Notes: generated from the sequence alone by a model not told the origin. Counted from the first letter of the stretch, positions 26,602-35,844 are shown. The stretch: 64,000 bases of DNA from JAJZVS01 sp963708095 (GCA_963708095.1 OY970182.1:4216001-4280000), one strand, 5' to 3'. Translations and numbers: made by a program.

Positions 26602-26895
26602 ATGAACCGTCCGATCGCGGCGCCGCGCCCGCCGCGTGGCTTCGCCTTTCCCATCGCGGAGCTGCAGGCGATGCAGCGCTGGGCGGAGCGCCGCCGGCTG
26701 CATCTGACGATCGAGCTCGATCGCTGCATCGACGGCGAGGACTACGAGGAGGTGGTGGCGCTGCAGGAGGTCGGCGGCCTGCGGCATCGCTGGAGCCTGT
26801 GGCGCAGCGCCGAGCATCTGGTGGTGGAACCGGCGATCGGGCCGGTGGCGCGCTTCGCCCGCCTGTCCGACGCGCTTGCCGCGCTGCGGCCGTAG
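26602..26895 (+). CDS. Small conserved-looking protein, unknown function
   Basis: 97 residues from ATG 26602. The sequence is not low-complexity: FAFPIAELQAMQRWAERRRL, then LTIELDRCIDGEDYEEVVAL and a Trp-rich RHRWSLWRSAEHLVVEP, ending in a short helical RFARLSDALAALRP. It looks like a compact alpha/beta domain. I do not recognise a family. It converges on the DapA-like gene, 15 bases away. The acidic DGEDYEE segment is reminiscent of other small uncharacterised alphaproteobacterial proteins but no function is suggested. Confidence 0.65.
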   Translation: MNRPIAAPRPPRGFAFPIAELQAMQRWAERRRLHLTIELDRCIDGEDYEEVVALQEVGGLRHRWSLWRSAEHLVVEPAIGPVARFARLSDALAALRP

Positions 26896-26910
26896 CGACC
26901 GGCGCTGCCG

Positions 26911-27873
26911 TCAGGCGGCGCGGGTGAACTGCGCCAGGGCCGGGCGTGCGGCGTCCAGGCCGGCGGCATCGAGGGCGGCGCACAACCGGGCGCGCTCGGC
27001 CGGATCGATCCGCACCAGCGGCGGGCGCACCACGGCGCGCTCCATCCGCCCCAGCATCACCAGGCATTCCTTCATCCGGTTGTGCATATCGAGCGCCGGC
27101 GTGGCATAGAACGCCTCCGCCAACGGGTGGATGCGGTCGTTGAGCATGCGTGCTGCCGCGAGGTCGCCGGCCTGCACCGCCTGCCACAGCGCCACGTGCA
27201 ACTCGGGGATGACGCTGCCCGAACCGGACAGGAGCCCGTTGCAGCCGAGTGCGAGCGAGGCCATCAGCCAGGCGCTGTGCGTGGACAGCACGTTCACCGG
27301 CCGCGGCAAGGATTGCAGAGTGCGGATGTGGCGCTCGTGCAGCGCCGGGTCGTTGCACCAGTCCTTGATCGCTCGGATGGACGGGATGGCTTCCGCCAGC
27401 CGCACCAGGGTGTCCAAGGGATAGGATAACGTGGAACGTTCCGGGTAAGCGAAGACGATCAGCGGCAGGTCGGTTGCCGCGGCGATGGCGCCGAAATGCG
27501 CCAACGCCATCTCCGGGCGCTGTTGGCCGCCCATCGAGAACACGGCGGAGGGGAACACGAGCAGCGCCGCGGCTCCTTCAGCGGCCGCGGTGCGGGCAAT
27601 GCGCGCCGCATTGGCGCTGCCGTCGGCCCAGACGCCGGAGATGACCGGCAGGCGGTCGCCGATCTCCGCCAGGGTCAGCGCGAGGATGCGCTGCTGCTCG
27701 GCCTCGGTGCAGGCGTGCACCTCGGAAGCGTGCCCGTTCACGGTGATCGCGGAGATGCCGGCCGTCGCCGCCACGTCGCGCAGATGGCGGCGGGTGGCCC
27801 CCTCATCGATGGAGAAATCGTCGTGGAAGGCGAGCAGGGTGGCCGGAATGACCCCGGCGGGGGTGAAGCTCAT
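26911..27873 (-). CDS. DapA-family aldolase (dihydrodipicolinate synthase-like)
   Basis: 320 residues. The barrel has the Schiff-base lysine in SIRAIKDWCND and the tyrosine region IVFAYPERS, but the GTTGE substrate motif of true DapA is replaced by NGHASEV. It is therefore one of the many DapA-family lyases/aldolases acting on 2-keto acids rather than the lysine enzyme. It lies 24 bases downstream of korB on the same strand, so it is likely cotranscribed with the 2-oxoacid:ferredoxin oxidoreductase; a product such as pyruvate or a 2-oxo acid could feed it (inference). Confidence 0.85.
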   Translation of the reverse strand: MSFTPAGVIPATLLAFHDDFSIDEGATRRHLRDVAATAGISAITVNGHASEVHACTEAEQQRILALTLAEIGDRLPVISGVWADGSANAARIARTAAAEGAAALLVFPSAVFSMGGQQRPEMALAHFGAIAAATDLPLIVFAYPERSTLSYPLDTLVRLAEAIPSIRAIKDWCNDPALHERHIRTLQSLPRPVNVLSTHSAWLMASLALGCNGLLSGSGSVIPELHVALWQAVQAGDLAAARMLNDRIHPLAEAFYATPALDMHNRMKECLVMLGRMERAVVRPPLVRIDPAERARLCAALDAAGLDAARPALAQFTRAA

Positions 27874-27897
27874 GGCAAGGGCCCTCCGTTGCCGGAT

Positions 27898-28954
27898 CTA
27901 GCGCAGGCCGGCGTTCAGCTTCTCCAGCATGGCGGCGCCGGGGATCAGCGCCGAATCGTCGAGCGCGTTCAACGGCGTTGCGACCGTGTTCATGTGGTGG
28001 TGCAGGTCGCGCGGCTCCGGATCGACATACAGCAGGCCGGTGACGATCTCGCCCTCGGCGTGGCGACGTTGCAGGTGGTCCATCGCCGCGACCCGGTCGT
28101 GCACGTCGTAGTCGTCGGCGAGCTTGCGCAGGCGCAGCCAGGTACCGTCGTGCTGCTGCACCATCTCCACCGTGCCGGGGGCGTAATCGACCGTGATCGG
28201 CGGGCGGCCCTCGATCACGTCCAGGTAGTTGACCGCCTCGTTGTGTTCGCGCACGAAATCGTAGCTCTTGGTGGAACCTTCGTGGTTGTTGAACGCGACG
28301 CAGGGGGAGATGCAGTCGATGAAGGCCGCGCCCTGGTGGCGCAGCGCGGCCTCGATCAGCGGCACGAGCTGGCCCTTGTCGCCGGAGAAGCTGCGCGCGA
28401 CGAAGGTGGCGCCGAGCTGCAAGGCCATGCCGACCATGTCGATTGCTTCGTCGCTGTTCACGACGCCGCGCTTGGATGTCGCACCCTTGTCGGACGTGGC
28501 CGAGAACTGGCCCTTGGTGAGGCCATAGACGCCGTTGTTCTCGACGATATAGACCATGTTCACGCTGCGGCGCATCGCATGCGCGAACTGGCCGATGCCG
28601 ATCGAGGCCGAAATCGCCGTCGCCCGACACGCCAAGATAGATCAGATCGCGGTTCGCGAGGTTCGCCCCGGTCAGCACCGACGGCATCCGTCCATGCACC
28701 GAGTTGAACCCGTGCGAGGCGCCGAGGAAATAGGTCGGCGTCTTCGACGAGCAGCCGATCCCCGACAGCTTGGCGATCCGGTGCGGCGGCAGGTCGAGCT
28801 CGAAGCACGCGCGCACGATGGCCGCACTGATCGAATCGTGTCCGCAACCGGCGCAGAGGGTGGAGATCGCGCCCTCATAGTCGCGGCGGGTGAAGCCGAG
28901 CGTGTTCCGCTCCAGCCCCGGGTGGTGCAGTTTCGGTTTCGGCAGATACGTCAT
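27898..28954 (-). pseudogene. korB: 2-oxoacid:ferredoxin oxidoreductase beta subunit, frameshifted
   Basis: The start ATG (28952-28954) overlaps the korA stop as ATGA. The first ~115 residues are a clear beta subunit: TLCAGCGHDSISAAI (cluster cysteines), GIGCSSKTPTYFLG, and the thiamine-diphosphate motif YLGVSGDGD. Then the frame breaks. The continuation SASIGIGQFAHAMRR...VYIVENNGVYGLTKGQFS lies in another frame to the stop at 27898. The 1057-base span is 3n+1: one extra A in the plus-strand AAA at 28611-28613 explains it. With AA there the product is a normal 351-residue KorB. Either a homopolymer error or a recent inactivating mutation. Confidence 0.85.
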
Positions 28955-30807
28955 GGCGTCGCTGTCCTCGGGGCCGCGGCCTTGGCGATGGCCCCGGCGA
29001 TGAAGCGGGCGGTGATCGGGGTGCCGTCGAAATGCACGATGCGCACCAGCTTCGCCGGGTCGATCTCCAGCTCGGTGATCAGCAGGGTGCGCAACTGGCC
29101 GTCGCGGTTCTGTTCCACCACAAACACATGGTCGTGCTGCGCGATGAAGTGGCGCACGTCGTCGTGGAACGGAAAGCCGCGCACCCGCAGCAGGTCGACC
29201 GGCAGGCCCTGTTCGGCGAGCAGCGTCTCGGCTTCCGTCATCGCCGGGCTGGTGGAGCCGTAGTAGATCACGCAGCGGCTGGTCGGCACCGCGGCCGGAT
29301 GTGCGACCGGGCACGGCACCAGGGTCTTCGCCGTGTCGTGCTTGCGCAGCAGGCGTTCCATGTTGTCGGCGTAGGCAGGACCCTCCTCCGTATAGCGGGC
29401 GTAGCGGTCCTTCGACGTGCCGCGGGTGAAATAGGCGCCGCGGGTCGGATGCGTGCCGGGATAGGTGCGGTAGGGGATGCCGTCCCCGTCCACATCCAGG
29501 TAGCGGCCGAAATCCTTGCCCGCTTCCAATTCGGCGGCGGTCATCACCTTGCCGCGGTCCATGCGCCGGTTGTCGTCCCAGGCGAACGGTCGGCACAGCC
29601 GCTCGTTCATGCCGATATCGAGGTCGAGCATGACGAACACCGGCGTTTGCAGCCGGTCCGCGAGATCGAAGGCCTGCGCGCCCATCTCGAAGCACTCGGC
29701 CGGGTCTTCCGGAAACAGGAGCACGTGCTTGGTGTCGCCGTGCGAGGCATAGGCGCAGGCGAGGATGTCGCATTGCTGCGTGCGGGTGGGCATGCCCGTC
29801 GACGGCCCGGCGCGCTGCACGTCGAAGATCACCGCCGGGATCTCGGCGAAATAGGCCAGGCCGAAGAACTCCTGCATCAGGGAGATGCCAGGGCCGGAGG
29901 TGGCGGTGAACGCCCGCGCCCCGTTCCAGGCGGCGCCGATCACCATGCCGATCGAGGCCAGCTCGTCCTCCGCCTGCACGATGGCGAAACGGTGCTGGCC
30001 GGTTTCCTTGTCGATGCGGAAACGGTGACAGTAGCGGATGAACGCTTCGGCCAGCGACGACGATGGCGTAATCGGATACCACGCCGCCACGGTGGCCCCG
30101 CCGTACACCGCGCCGAGCGCGGCGGCGGCATTGCCGTCGATGGAGATGCGATCGCCCACCGCGTCCGCCCGGCGCACGGTCAGGCCGATCGGGCAGGGCA
30201 GATGCTCCAGCGCGTAGTCGCGCCCCATGTGCAGTGCCGCCACGTTGGGCGCGATCAGCGCGTCCTTGCCGCGGAACTGCTCGGAAAACAACGACTCGAT
30301 CACTTTGGGATCGATATCGAGCAGCGCCGACAGCGCGCCCACATAGACGATGTTCTTGAACAACTGCCGCTGGCGCGAATCGGAATAGGCGCGGTTGGTC
30401 AGTTCCGTCAGCGGCATGCCAAGGCGGACGATATCAGAGCGGAACTTCGATTCCGGCAGCGGCTTGGTTGAGTCGTAGAACAGATACCCGGCCGGCTCGA
30501 TGGACGCCACGTCCTGGTCCCAGGTCTGCGGGTTCATCGCCACCATCAGGTCGACGCCGCCGCGCGCGCCGAGGTGGCCCGCTTCCGACACCCGCACCTC
30601 GTACCAGGTCGGCAGGCCCTGGATGTTGGAGGGGAAGATGTTGCGTGGCGCCACCGGCACGCCCATGCGCAGGATCGCCTTGCCGAACAAGGTGTTGGCG
30701 CTGGCCGATCCGGAGCCGTTGACGTTGGCGAACTTGACGACGAAATCGTTGACCCGTTGCAGGCCCCGAACCGAGTCCGGCGATGCGTCGATCAGCGCTT
30801 GTGACAT
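28951..30807 (-). CDS. korA: 2-oxoacid:ferredoxin oxidoreductase, fused gamma-alpha subunit
   Basis: 618 residues from the ATG at 30805-30807; start overlaps the upstream FAD gene by 16 bases. Residues ~20-190 form the gamma domain (VKFANVNGSGSASANTLFGK, LGARGGVDLMVAMNPQ), followed by the alpha-type thiamine-pyrimidine domain (AAALGAVYGGATVAAWYPIT, EDELASIGMVIGAAWNGARA, TATSGPGISLMQEF) and the C-terminal domain. Gamma-alpha fusion is normal for this branch. With KorB it oxidatively decarboxylates a 2-oxo acid (2-oxoglutarate is likely) to the acyl-CoA, passing electrons to ferredoxin, or works in reverse. Confidence 0.92.
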   Translation of the reverse strand: MSQALIDASPDSVRGLQRVNDFVVKFANVNGSGSASANTLFGKAILRMGVPVAPRNIFPSNIQGLPTWYEVRVSEAGHLGARGGVDLMVAMNPQTWDQDVASIEPAGYLFYDSTKPLPESKFRSDIVRLGMPLTELTNRAYSDSRQRQLFKNIVYVGALSALLDIDPKVIESLFSEQFRGKDALIAPNVAALHMGRDYALEHLPCPIGLTVRRADAVGDRISIDGNAAAALGAVYGGATVAAWYPITPSSSLAEAFIRYCHRFRIDKETGQHRFAIVQAEDELASIGMVIGAAWNGARAFTATSGPGISLMQEFFGLAYFAEIPAVIFDVQRAGPSTGMPTRTQQCDILACAYASHGDTKHVLLFPEDPAECFEMGAQAFDLADRLQTPVFVMLDLDIGMNERLCRPFAWDDNRRMDRGKVMTAAELEAGKDFGRYLDVDGDGIPYRTYPGTHPTRGAYFTRGTSKDRYARYTEEGPAYADNMERLLRKHDTAKTLVPCPVAHPAAVPTSRCVIYYGSTSPAMTEAETLLAEQGLPVDLLRVRGFPFHDDVRHFIAQHDHVFVVEQNRDGQLRTLLITELEIDPAKLVRIVHFDGTPITARFIAGAIAKAAAPRTATP

Positions 30808-32693
30808 GCGTGCTGTCCTGGCTGGGCCATGTCGTAGAGGAATCGCTGCATGTCCCACGCGCCGGTCGGGCAACGCTCGGCGCACAGGCCGCAGTGAAGG
30901 CAGACGTCCTCGTCCTTCACCATCACTCGCGCGGTCTTCAGCGCGCCGGAGATATAGAGCGCCTGGGTCGGGTCCAGGGCGGGCGCGTTCAACCGGCCGC
31001 GCAGCTCAGCCTCATCGCCGTTGGCGGTGAAGTTGATGCAGTCGACGGGACAGATGTCGACGCACGCATCGCATTCGATGCACAGCCGGTCGGTGAACAC
31101 CGTTTGCACGTCGCAGTTCAGGCAGCGTTCCGCTTCCTTGAAGGCAAGCCGATCATCATAGCCCAGTTCGACCTCGGCGGTGATGTCGGCGAGTGCCAGT
31201 GCCTTCGCCTTGTGCGGCACCGCCACCCGTCGATCGAGCGTGATGTCGTTGTCGTAGCTCCACTCGTGGATGCCCATCTTCTGGGACGCCAAGGTGACGG
31301 TGGGCGGCGGACGATCATGCACGTCCTCGCCCTGACAGAGCTTGTGGATGGAGATCGCAGCCTGGTGACCATGCGCCACCGCCCAGATGATATTCTTCGG
31401 GCCGAACGCCGCGTCGCCGCCGAAGAACACGTTCGGATGGGTCGATCCCATGGTGACCTGGTCGACCACCGGCATGTCCCAGCGATCGAACTCCAGGCCG
31501 GCGTCACGCTCGATCCAGGGGAACGCGTTCTCCTGCCCGACCGCCACCAGCACGTCGTCGCAGGGGATGTGCTGGTCGGGTTCGCCGGTGGGCACCAGGC
31601 GGCGGCGGCCGTTCGCGTCGCGCTCGGCCTTCACCGTCTCGAACAGCACGCCCGTCAGGTGGCCGTCGGCGTGGGTGAATTCCTTGGGGACCATCCAGTT
31701 CAGGATCGGGATGTCCTCGCCCAATGCGTCTTCCTTTTCCCAGGGCGACGCTTTCATTTCCTCGAAGCCGGAGCGGACGATGACCTTCACGTCCTCCCCG
31801 CCCAGGCGACGGGCGGAGCGGCAGCAATCCATCGCCGTGTTGCCGCCACCGAGCACGATGACCCGCTTGCCGATCTTCTCGACATGGCCGAACGACACAG
31901 AGGACAGCCAATCGATGCCGATATGGATATTCTCCCCCGCTTCCTGCCGGCCTGGGATCTGCAGGTCACGTCCGCGCGGGGCGCCGGAGCCGACGAACAC
32001 GGCGTCGAAGCCTTCCGCCAGCAACGATTTCAGGCTGTCGATCCGCTGGCCCAGCCGCATCTCGATGCCGAGGTCGACAATGTAGCCCACCTCCTCGTCG
32101 ATGACACTTTCGGGCAGGCGGAAGCGGGGGATCTGGCTGCGGATCATGCCGCCGCCGCGGCTGTCCCCATCGAACACGATGCAGCGGTAGCCGAGCGGGG
32201 CGAGGTCGCGCGCCACGGTCAGCGACGCGGGCCCGGCGCCGACCAGTGCGATGGTCTTGCCGTATTGCTGCGCTGCGGGAAGGGGGAGCCGGGCGCGGAT
32301 ATCGCCCTTGTAGTCGGCGGCCACCCGCTTCAGGCGGCAGATGGCAACCGGCGCGTCCTCCACCCGGCCGCGGCGGCAGGCCGGCTCGCAGGGCCGGTCG
32401 CAGGTGCGGCCGAGAATGCCGGGGAAGACGTTGGAGTGCCAATTGATCATATACGCGTCAGCGTAGCGCTGCGCGGCGATCAGGCGGATGTATTCCGGAA
32501 CCGGCGTATGCGCCGGGCAGGCCCACTGGCAATCCACGACCTTGTGGAAATACTCGGGGTCCCGAATATCGGTCGGCTGCAAGCCCGGACTCTCCCATAC
32601 TGCCCGCTGTTGGCCGCGGGGGGCGGTGGCGGACTTGTGGGGCGGAAGCCCGGCGCCGTCAACTGCGGGCAGGCGGGGCCGGTCCGGCGGCAA
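30792..32693 (-). CDS. FAD/NAD(P) oxidoreductase with 4Fe-4S clusters (GltD-like)
   Basis: About 633 residues. Domains in order: N-terminal cluster region (CQWACPAHTPVPEYI, CDRPCEPACRRG), FAD fold (ALVGAGPASLTVARDLAPLG), NAD(P) fold (VIVLGGGNTAMDCCRSA), and a C-terminal two-cluster ferredoxin domain (CIECDACVDICPVDC and CLHCGLCAERCPTGA). This is the glutamate-synthase-small-chain-like unit that links NAD(P)H to ferredoxin, here the redox partner of the KorAB enzyme below it in the same operon. The start is uncertain: only a TTG at 32691-32693 opens the frame, next to a strong hairpin; the true start may lie within the first ~40 codons. Confidence 0.88.
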   Translation of the reverse strand: MPPDRPRLPAVDGAGLPPHKSATAPRGQQRAVWESPGLQPTDIRDPEYFHKVVDCQWACPAHTPVPEYIRLIAAQRYADAYMINWHSNVFPGILGRTCDRPCEPACRRGRVEDAPVAICRLKRVAADYKGDIRARLPLPAAQQYGKTIALVGAGPASLTVARDLAPLGYRCIVFDGDSRGGGMIRSQIPRFRLPESVIDEEVGYIVDLGIEMRLGQRIDSLKSLLAEGFDAVFVGSGAPRGRDLQIPGRQEAGENIHIGIDWLSSVSFGHVEKIGKRVIVLGGGNTAMDCCRSARRLGGEDVKVIVRSGFEEMKASPWEKEDALGEDIPILNWMVPKEFTHADGHLTGVLFETVKAERDANGRRRLVPTGEPDQHIPCDDVLVAVGQENAFPWIERDAGLEFDRWDMPVVDQVTMGSTHPNVFFGGDAAFGPKNIIWAVAHGHQAAISIHKLCQGEDVHDRPPPTVTLASQKMGIHEWSYDNDITLDRRVAVPHKAKALALADITAEVELGYDDRLAFKEAERCLNCDVQTVFTDRLCIECDACVDICPVDCINFTANGDEAELRGRLNAPALDPTQALYISGALKTARVMVKDEDVCLHCGLCAERCPTGAWDMQRFLYDMAQPGQHACHKR

Positions 32694-32698
32694 GGCAC

Positions 32699-32732
32699 CG
32701 CGGCGCCGGCCCCGGTCGGGACCGGCGCCGCG
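32699..32732 (-). terminator. GC-rich hairpin after porin gene, no T-run
   Basis: An 11-bp perfect stem (CGCGGCGCCGG / CCGGCGCCGCG) with a 12-base loop begins 7 bases past the porin stop on the minus strand. There is no T-tract after it, so it may be a weak or Rho-assisted terminator, or a stabilising 3' hairpin. It also lies just before the FAD oxidoreductase gene. Confidence 0.4.
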
Positions 32733-32738
32733 ACCCGA

Positions 32739-33974
32739 TCAGAACAGGACGCCCGCCTCGAGCAGGAAGTCCGCCTGGTTGCGGCCGGTCATGCCGCTGC
32801 CGTAGCCGGACGAACCGGGTGTGCCGATCGTGGTCAGGTGGATCAGCCCCACGTCGCCGCGCAGGAACAGGTGGTTCTTCTGCCAGGTCGGCGAGATCGA
32901 CAGGCCGAAGCCCTGTGCCCCCGGGTTGAGGAACCAGTTGTCCGGCCCGTTCGACGTGAAATATTGCACCCAGGCGCCGAGCGAGTAGGGCGACTTGCCG
33001 AACTGGTAGTTGGCGAACAGCGCGGCGCCGAAGTTGCTGGAGTAACCTGTCATGGCGGCGGAGCCCGCCGTCACCAGCGAATCATCCTGTCGTGCCCAGA
33101 CATACTGCACTTCCGGCACCAGGTTCAGGTTGCCGATCGTGTAGCTGTAGTAGGCGCCGACCACCGAGGAGTTGACGAAATTGGCGACGCCCTGAAGGCC
33201 GACGGTATTGAACGAGGAATTATACGCCAGGTTCGCATTGCCGTAGAAATGGGCGTTGAGACCCGTCCGGCCGAGATTGGTCGAACCATACAAGGTCAGT
33301 GCGTTGTTGTCGTTGATCGTATAGGTCGCGGCCAACTGCAGGTAGTTCCATACCTGGGTATCGAACCCGTCGCCGAAGACGAATGTCCCAGTCACCGGCC
33401 CGGCCGTATAGGTTGCCGTCACCCCAGTACTTTGGGAATTCTGGACCTCGAAGATATCGGTCGTCAGCATATTGCTGTTGAGCCAGTCGACGCTCGATTC
33501 GTAGCCCTCAAGTGAAGCGACATGACCGGCCGAGATGTTGAAGTTGGACGTCGGCGCCAGGGTGAGGTAGACGGCGCGCAGCGGCCCGGTCGCATAGGTT
33601 TGTACCGAGGTCGGCCCCGGCTTGGTACCGAGGACGAGCGAGCCGGTCGAGCCGGCCTGAACGGTAAACTGCACCAGCCCGTCGGTCTTCTGTAACTGGA
33701 TCAGTCCGTTCAGGAATTCGAATCCGTCCGACCTGTCGGTGTTGAGCAGGCCGGCACTTGATTCGCTGCCGGCGCCGGTGAGTGCGTACGCATATCCGTC
33801 CGCCCCGCCGCTCAGCGTCAACTTGCCCAGCGGTCCGCCGTCGAACGTGATGGGCGTGGGGGGGGTGAGCGCATGCGCGGCCGGGATCGCCCAGAGCGAG
33901 GCAGTAGAAAGCGAGATCCCCATCCCCAGCAGCGCGCGCTGCCATCCGGATCGTAGCCTGGTCCCCTGAGTCAT
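32739..33974 (-). CDS. Outer-membrane porin-like beta-barrel protein
   Basis: 411 residues from the ATG at 33972-33974 (AGGAG upstream). A signal peptide is clear (ALLGMGISLSTASLWAIPAAHA). The mature protein is rich in alternating aromatic and polar residues, has many Tyr/Asn/Gly and no Cys, and ends in FLLEAGVLF with the C-terminal Phe needed for outer-membrane assembly. The repeated strand patterns (ATYTINDNNALTLYGSTNLG, YYSYTIGNLNLVPEVQYVWA) fit a 'putative OprB/porin-like' barrel. It follows amtB by about 100 bases, suggesting possible nitrogen-linked expression, though it may have its own promoter. Confidence 0.82.
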   Translation of the reverse strand: MTQGTRLRSGWQRALLGMGISLSTASLWAIPAAHALTPPTPITFDGGPLGKLTLSGGADGYAYALTGAGSESSAGLLNTDRSDGFEFLNGLIQLQKTDGLVQFTVQAGSTGSLVLGTKPGPTSVQTYATGPLRAVYLTLAPTSNFNISAGHVASLEGYESSVDWLNSNMLTTDIFEVQNSQSTGVTATYTAGPVTGTFVFGDGFDTQVWNYLQLAATYTINDNNALTLYGSTNLGRTGLNAHFYGNANLAYNSSFNTVGLQGVANFVNSSVVGAYYSYTIGNLNLVPEVQYVWARQDDSLVTAGSAAMTGYSSNFGAALFANYQFGKSPYSLGAWVQYFTSNGPDNWFLNPGAQGFGLSISPTWQKNHLFLRGDVGLIHLTTIGTPGSSGYGSGMTGRNQADFLLEAGVLF

Positions 33975-34075
33975 ATCGAGTCTCCTGAGTTTTTGTTCTT
34001 GAGTGACCCGGGTTGGCCAAGCCGCTCCGGGCAAGGCGGGACGCCCGATTACGGGCGCCCCCATTCCGAAGTCGA

Positions 34076-35413
34076 TCAGAATATCTGCTCGCCGTGCAGC
34101 ACGAGGTCGAGACCCTCGCGCTCCTCCTCCTCGCCAACCCGCAGGCCGACCAGTGCCTTGGTCACCATCAGCAGGATGAAGGTCATCACGCCGCTGTAGA
34201 TGAGGGTGGTGCACACCGCGATCACCTGCGATTCGAACTGCGGCAGGCCGCCCTTGTTCGCGCCGCCCGACAGCGGTCCGTAAGCGAACACGCCGGTGAG
34301 CAAAGCGCCGACGATGCCGCCGATGCCGTGCACGCCGAAGCTGTCCAGGCTGTCGTCGTAACCCAGCATGTGCTTGAGGCTGGTGGAGGCCCAGAAGCAG
34401 ATCACGCCGGCTGCGATGCCGATGATGATCGACGAACCCGGCAGCACGAAGCCCGACGCCGGGGTGATCGCAACCAGGCCCGCCACCGCACCGGAAGCTG
34501 CGCCGAGGACCGAGGGTTTGCCCTTGCTCGCCCACTCGGCGAACATCCAGCCGAGCGCTGCGGCGGCGGTGGCGATCTGCGTCACCGTCATCGCCATGCC
34601 GGCGCGGCCGTTCGATGCCACCGCGGAACCCGCGTTGAACCCGAACCAGCCCACCCACAGCAGGGATGCGCCGATCACGGCATAGGACACGTTATACGGC
34701 GCCATGTTGTCCTGGCCGTAACCAACCCGCTTGCCCAGCACCAGTGCGCAGACAAGGCCCGCGATGCCGGCGTTGATGTGCACGACCGTGCCGCCCGCGA
34801 AATCCGCCGCGCCCGGCAGACCGAACACGCCGGCGCCCAACCAGCCGTCCGAGCTCCAGACCCAGTGCGCGATCGGCGAATAGACGAACAGCGACCACAG
34901 TACCATGAAGATGCAGAGCGCGCTGAACTTCATCCGATCGGCGAACGCACCGGCGATCAGCGCCGGGGTGATGATCGCGAACGTCATCTGGAACATCATG
35001 AAGACCAACTCGGGGATGGTCTGCGGGACCGATCCGCCGAGCAGGAAGGCCTTGTCCCAGTTCTTCTCCATGCCCCACAGCATGAAGCGGGACATGTCGC
35101 CGATGTAGGGATTGCCGTTGGTGAACGCGAGCGAATAGCCCGCCACCGCCCAGGTGATCGTCACCAGGCAGCAGATCACGAAGGACTGCATCATGGTGGC
35201 GAGCACGTTCTTCTTGCGCACCATGCCGGCATAGAACAAGGCGAGGCCCGGGATCGTCATCATCAGCACGAGTGCAGTGCTGGACAGCATCCAGGCGGTA
35301 TCGCCAGGGCTGAGCTTGGGAACCGCCGGGGGGGCGTCGGCCAGCGCCGGCACGGCGAAAAGAAGCACTGGCAACAGGCCGGCGGCTCCCCAGGCGAGAC
35401 GGGATCGCTTCAT
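34076..35413 (-). CDS. amtB: Ammonium transporter
   Basis: 445 residues from the ATG at 35411-35413 with a cleavable signal (LLPVLLFAVPALADAPPAV), as in many proteobacterial AmtB proteins, then eleven membrane spans. Diagnostic segments: DTAWMLSSTALVLMMTIPGLALFYAGMVRKKN, FAGGTVVHINAGIAGLVCAL (with the DFAGG twin-His region), and GVHGIGGIVGALLTGVF. Conducts ammonia/ammonium inwards and is blocked by unmodified GlnK. The gene follows glnK by 34 bases, the universal pair, and the C-terminal tail is conserved for GlnK docking. Confidence 0.97.
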   Translation of the reverse strand: MKRSRLAWGAAGLLPVLLFAVPALADAPPAVPKLSPGDTAWMLSSTALVLMMTIPGLALFYAGMVRKKNVLATMMQSFVICCLVTITWAVAGYSLAFTNGNPYIGDMSRFMLWGMEKNWDKAFLLGGSVPQTIPELVFMMFQMTFAIITPALIAGAFADRMKFSALCIFMVLWSLFVYSPIAHWVWSSDGWLGAGVFGLPGAADFAGGTVVHINAGIAGLVCALVLGKRVGYGQDNMAPYNVSYAVIGASLLWVGWFGFNAGSAVASNGRAGMAMTVTQIATAAAALGWMFAEWASKGKPSVLGAASGAVAGLVAITPASGFVLPGSSIIIGIAAGVICFWASTSLKHMLGYDDSLDSFGVHGIGGIVGALLTGVFAYGPLSGGANKGGLPQFESQVIAVCTTLIYSGVMTFILLMVTKALVGLRVGEEEEREGLDLVLHGEQIF

Positions 35414-35447
35414 CGTTTCTGGTTCCTTGTTTGGGACGAAAAACCGG

Positions 35448-35786
35448 TTACAGCGCGGCGGCATCGGTTTCGCCGGTGCGGATGCGGACCGCGCGTTCCA
35501 GATCCATGACGAAGATCTTGCCGTCGCCGATCTTGCCGGTGTGGGCAGATTTCACGATCGCCTCGATCACCTGGTCGGCGAGGTCGGCGGCCACGGCGAC
35601 CTCGATCTTCACCTTGGGCAGGAAATTCACGTGATATTCTGCGCCTCGGTAGATTTCGGTCTGACCTTTCTGCCGGCCGAAACCTTTGACTTCGGAAACG
35701 GTCAGCCCTTGCACGCCGAGGGGGGTCAGCGCCTCGCGTACGTCGTCCAGCTTGAACGGCTTGATGATGGCCATGATGAGCTTCAT
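35448..35786 (-). CDS. glnK: Nitrogen regulatory protein P-II (GlnK)
   Basis: 112 residues, standard PII length. The T-loop carries the uridylylation site Tyr51 (TEIYRGAEY), and the signatures KGFGRQKG and HTGKIGDGKIFV (ATP/2-oxoglutarate site) are intact. GlnK reports nitrogen and energy status and gates AmtB, whose gene follows at 34 bases. A sigma-54-like promoter (35829-35844) lies upstream. The second PII gene is glnB at 37773. Confidence 0.95.
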   Translation of the reverse strand: MKLIMAIIKPFKLDDVREALTPLGVQGLTVSEVKGFGRQKGQTEIYRGAEYHVNFLPKVKIEVAVAADLADQVIEAIVKSAHTGKIGDGKIFVMDLERAVRIRTGETDAAAL

Positions 35787-35828
35787 GTCGGTCCCCTGTC
35801 CTGCGGTAGCGTGGTCCAGTAACCCACA

Positions 35829-35844
35829 CTCAAGAACCGTGCCG
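35829..35844 (-). promoter_or_regulatory. Candidate sigma-54 promoter of glnK-amtB
   Basis: Minus-strand CGGCACGGTTCTTGAG matches TGGCACG-N4-TTGCA except for T-to-C at the first base and the invariant -12 GC reading GA. The spacing is right and the start of glnK lies 43 bases downstream. No NtrC site with a perfect GCAC-N7-GTGC was found upstream. The rest of 35787-36107 shows nothing else definite. Confidence 0.35.

Noticed and set aside
28605..28620. Programmed ribosomal frameshift in korB
   Set aside because: No slippery heptamer or downstream pseudoknot visible, and a single homopolymer insertion explains it.
27898..28635. The 3' part of korB as an independent 245-residue gene
   Set aside because: It begins mid-motif just past the frameshift and lacks a ribosome-binding site; it is the continuation of korB.
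30783..33515. A 910-residue plus-strand frame opposite the korA/FAD operon
   Set aside because: Antisense shadow of high-GC coding DNA; begins and ends inside real genes and has no recognisable domain.
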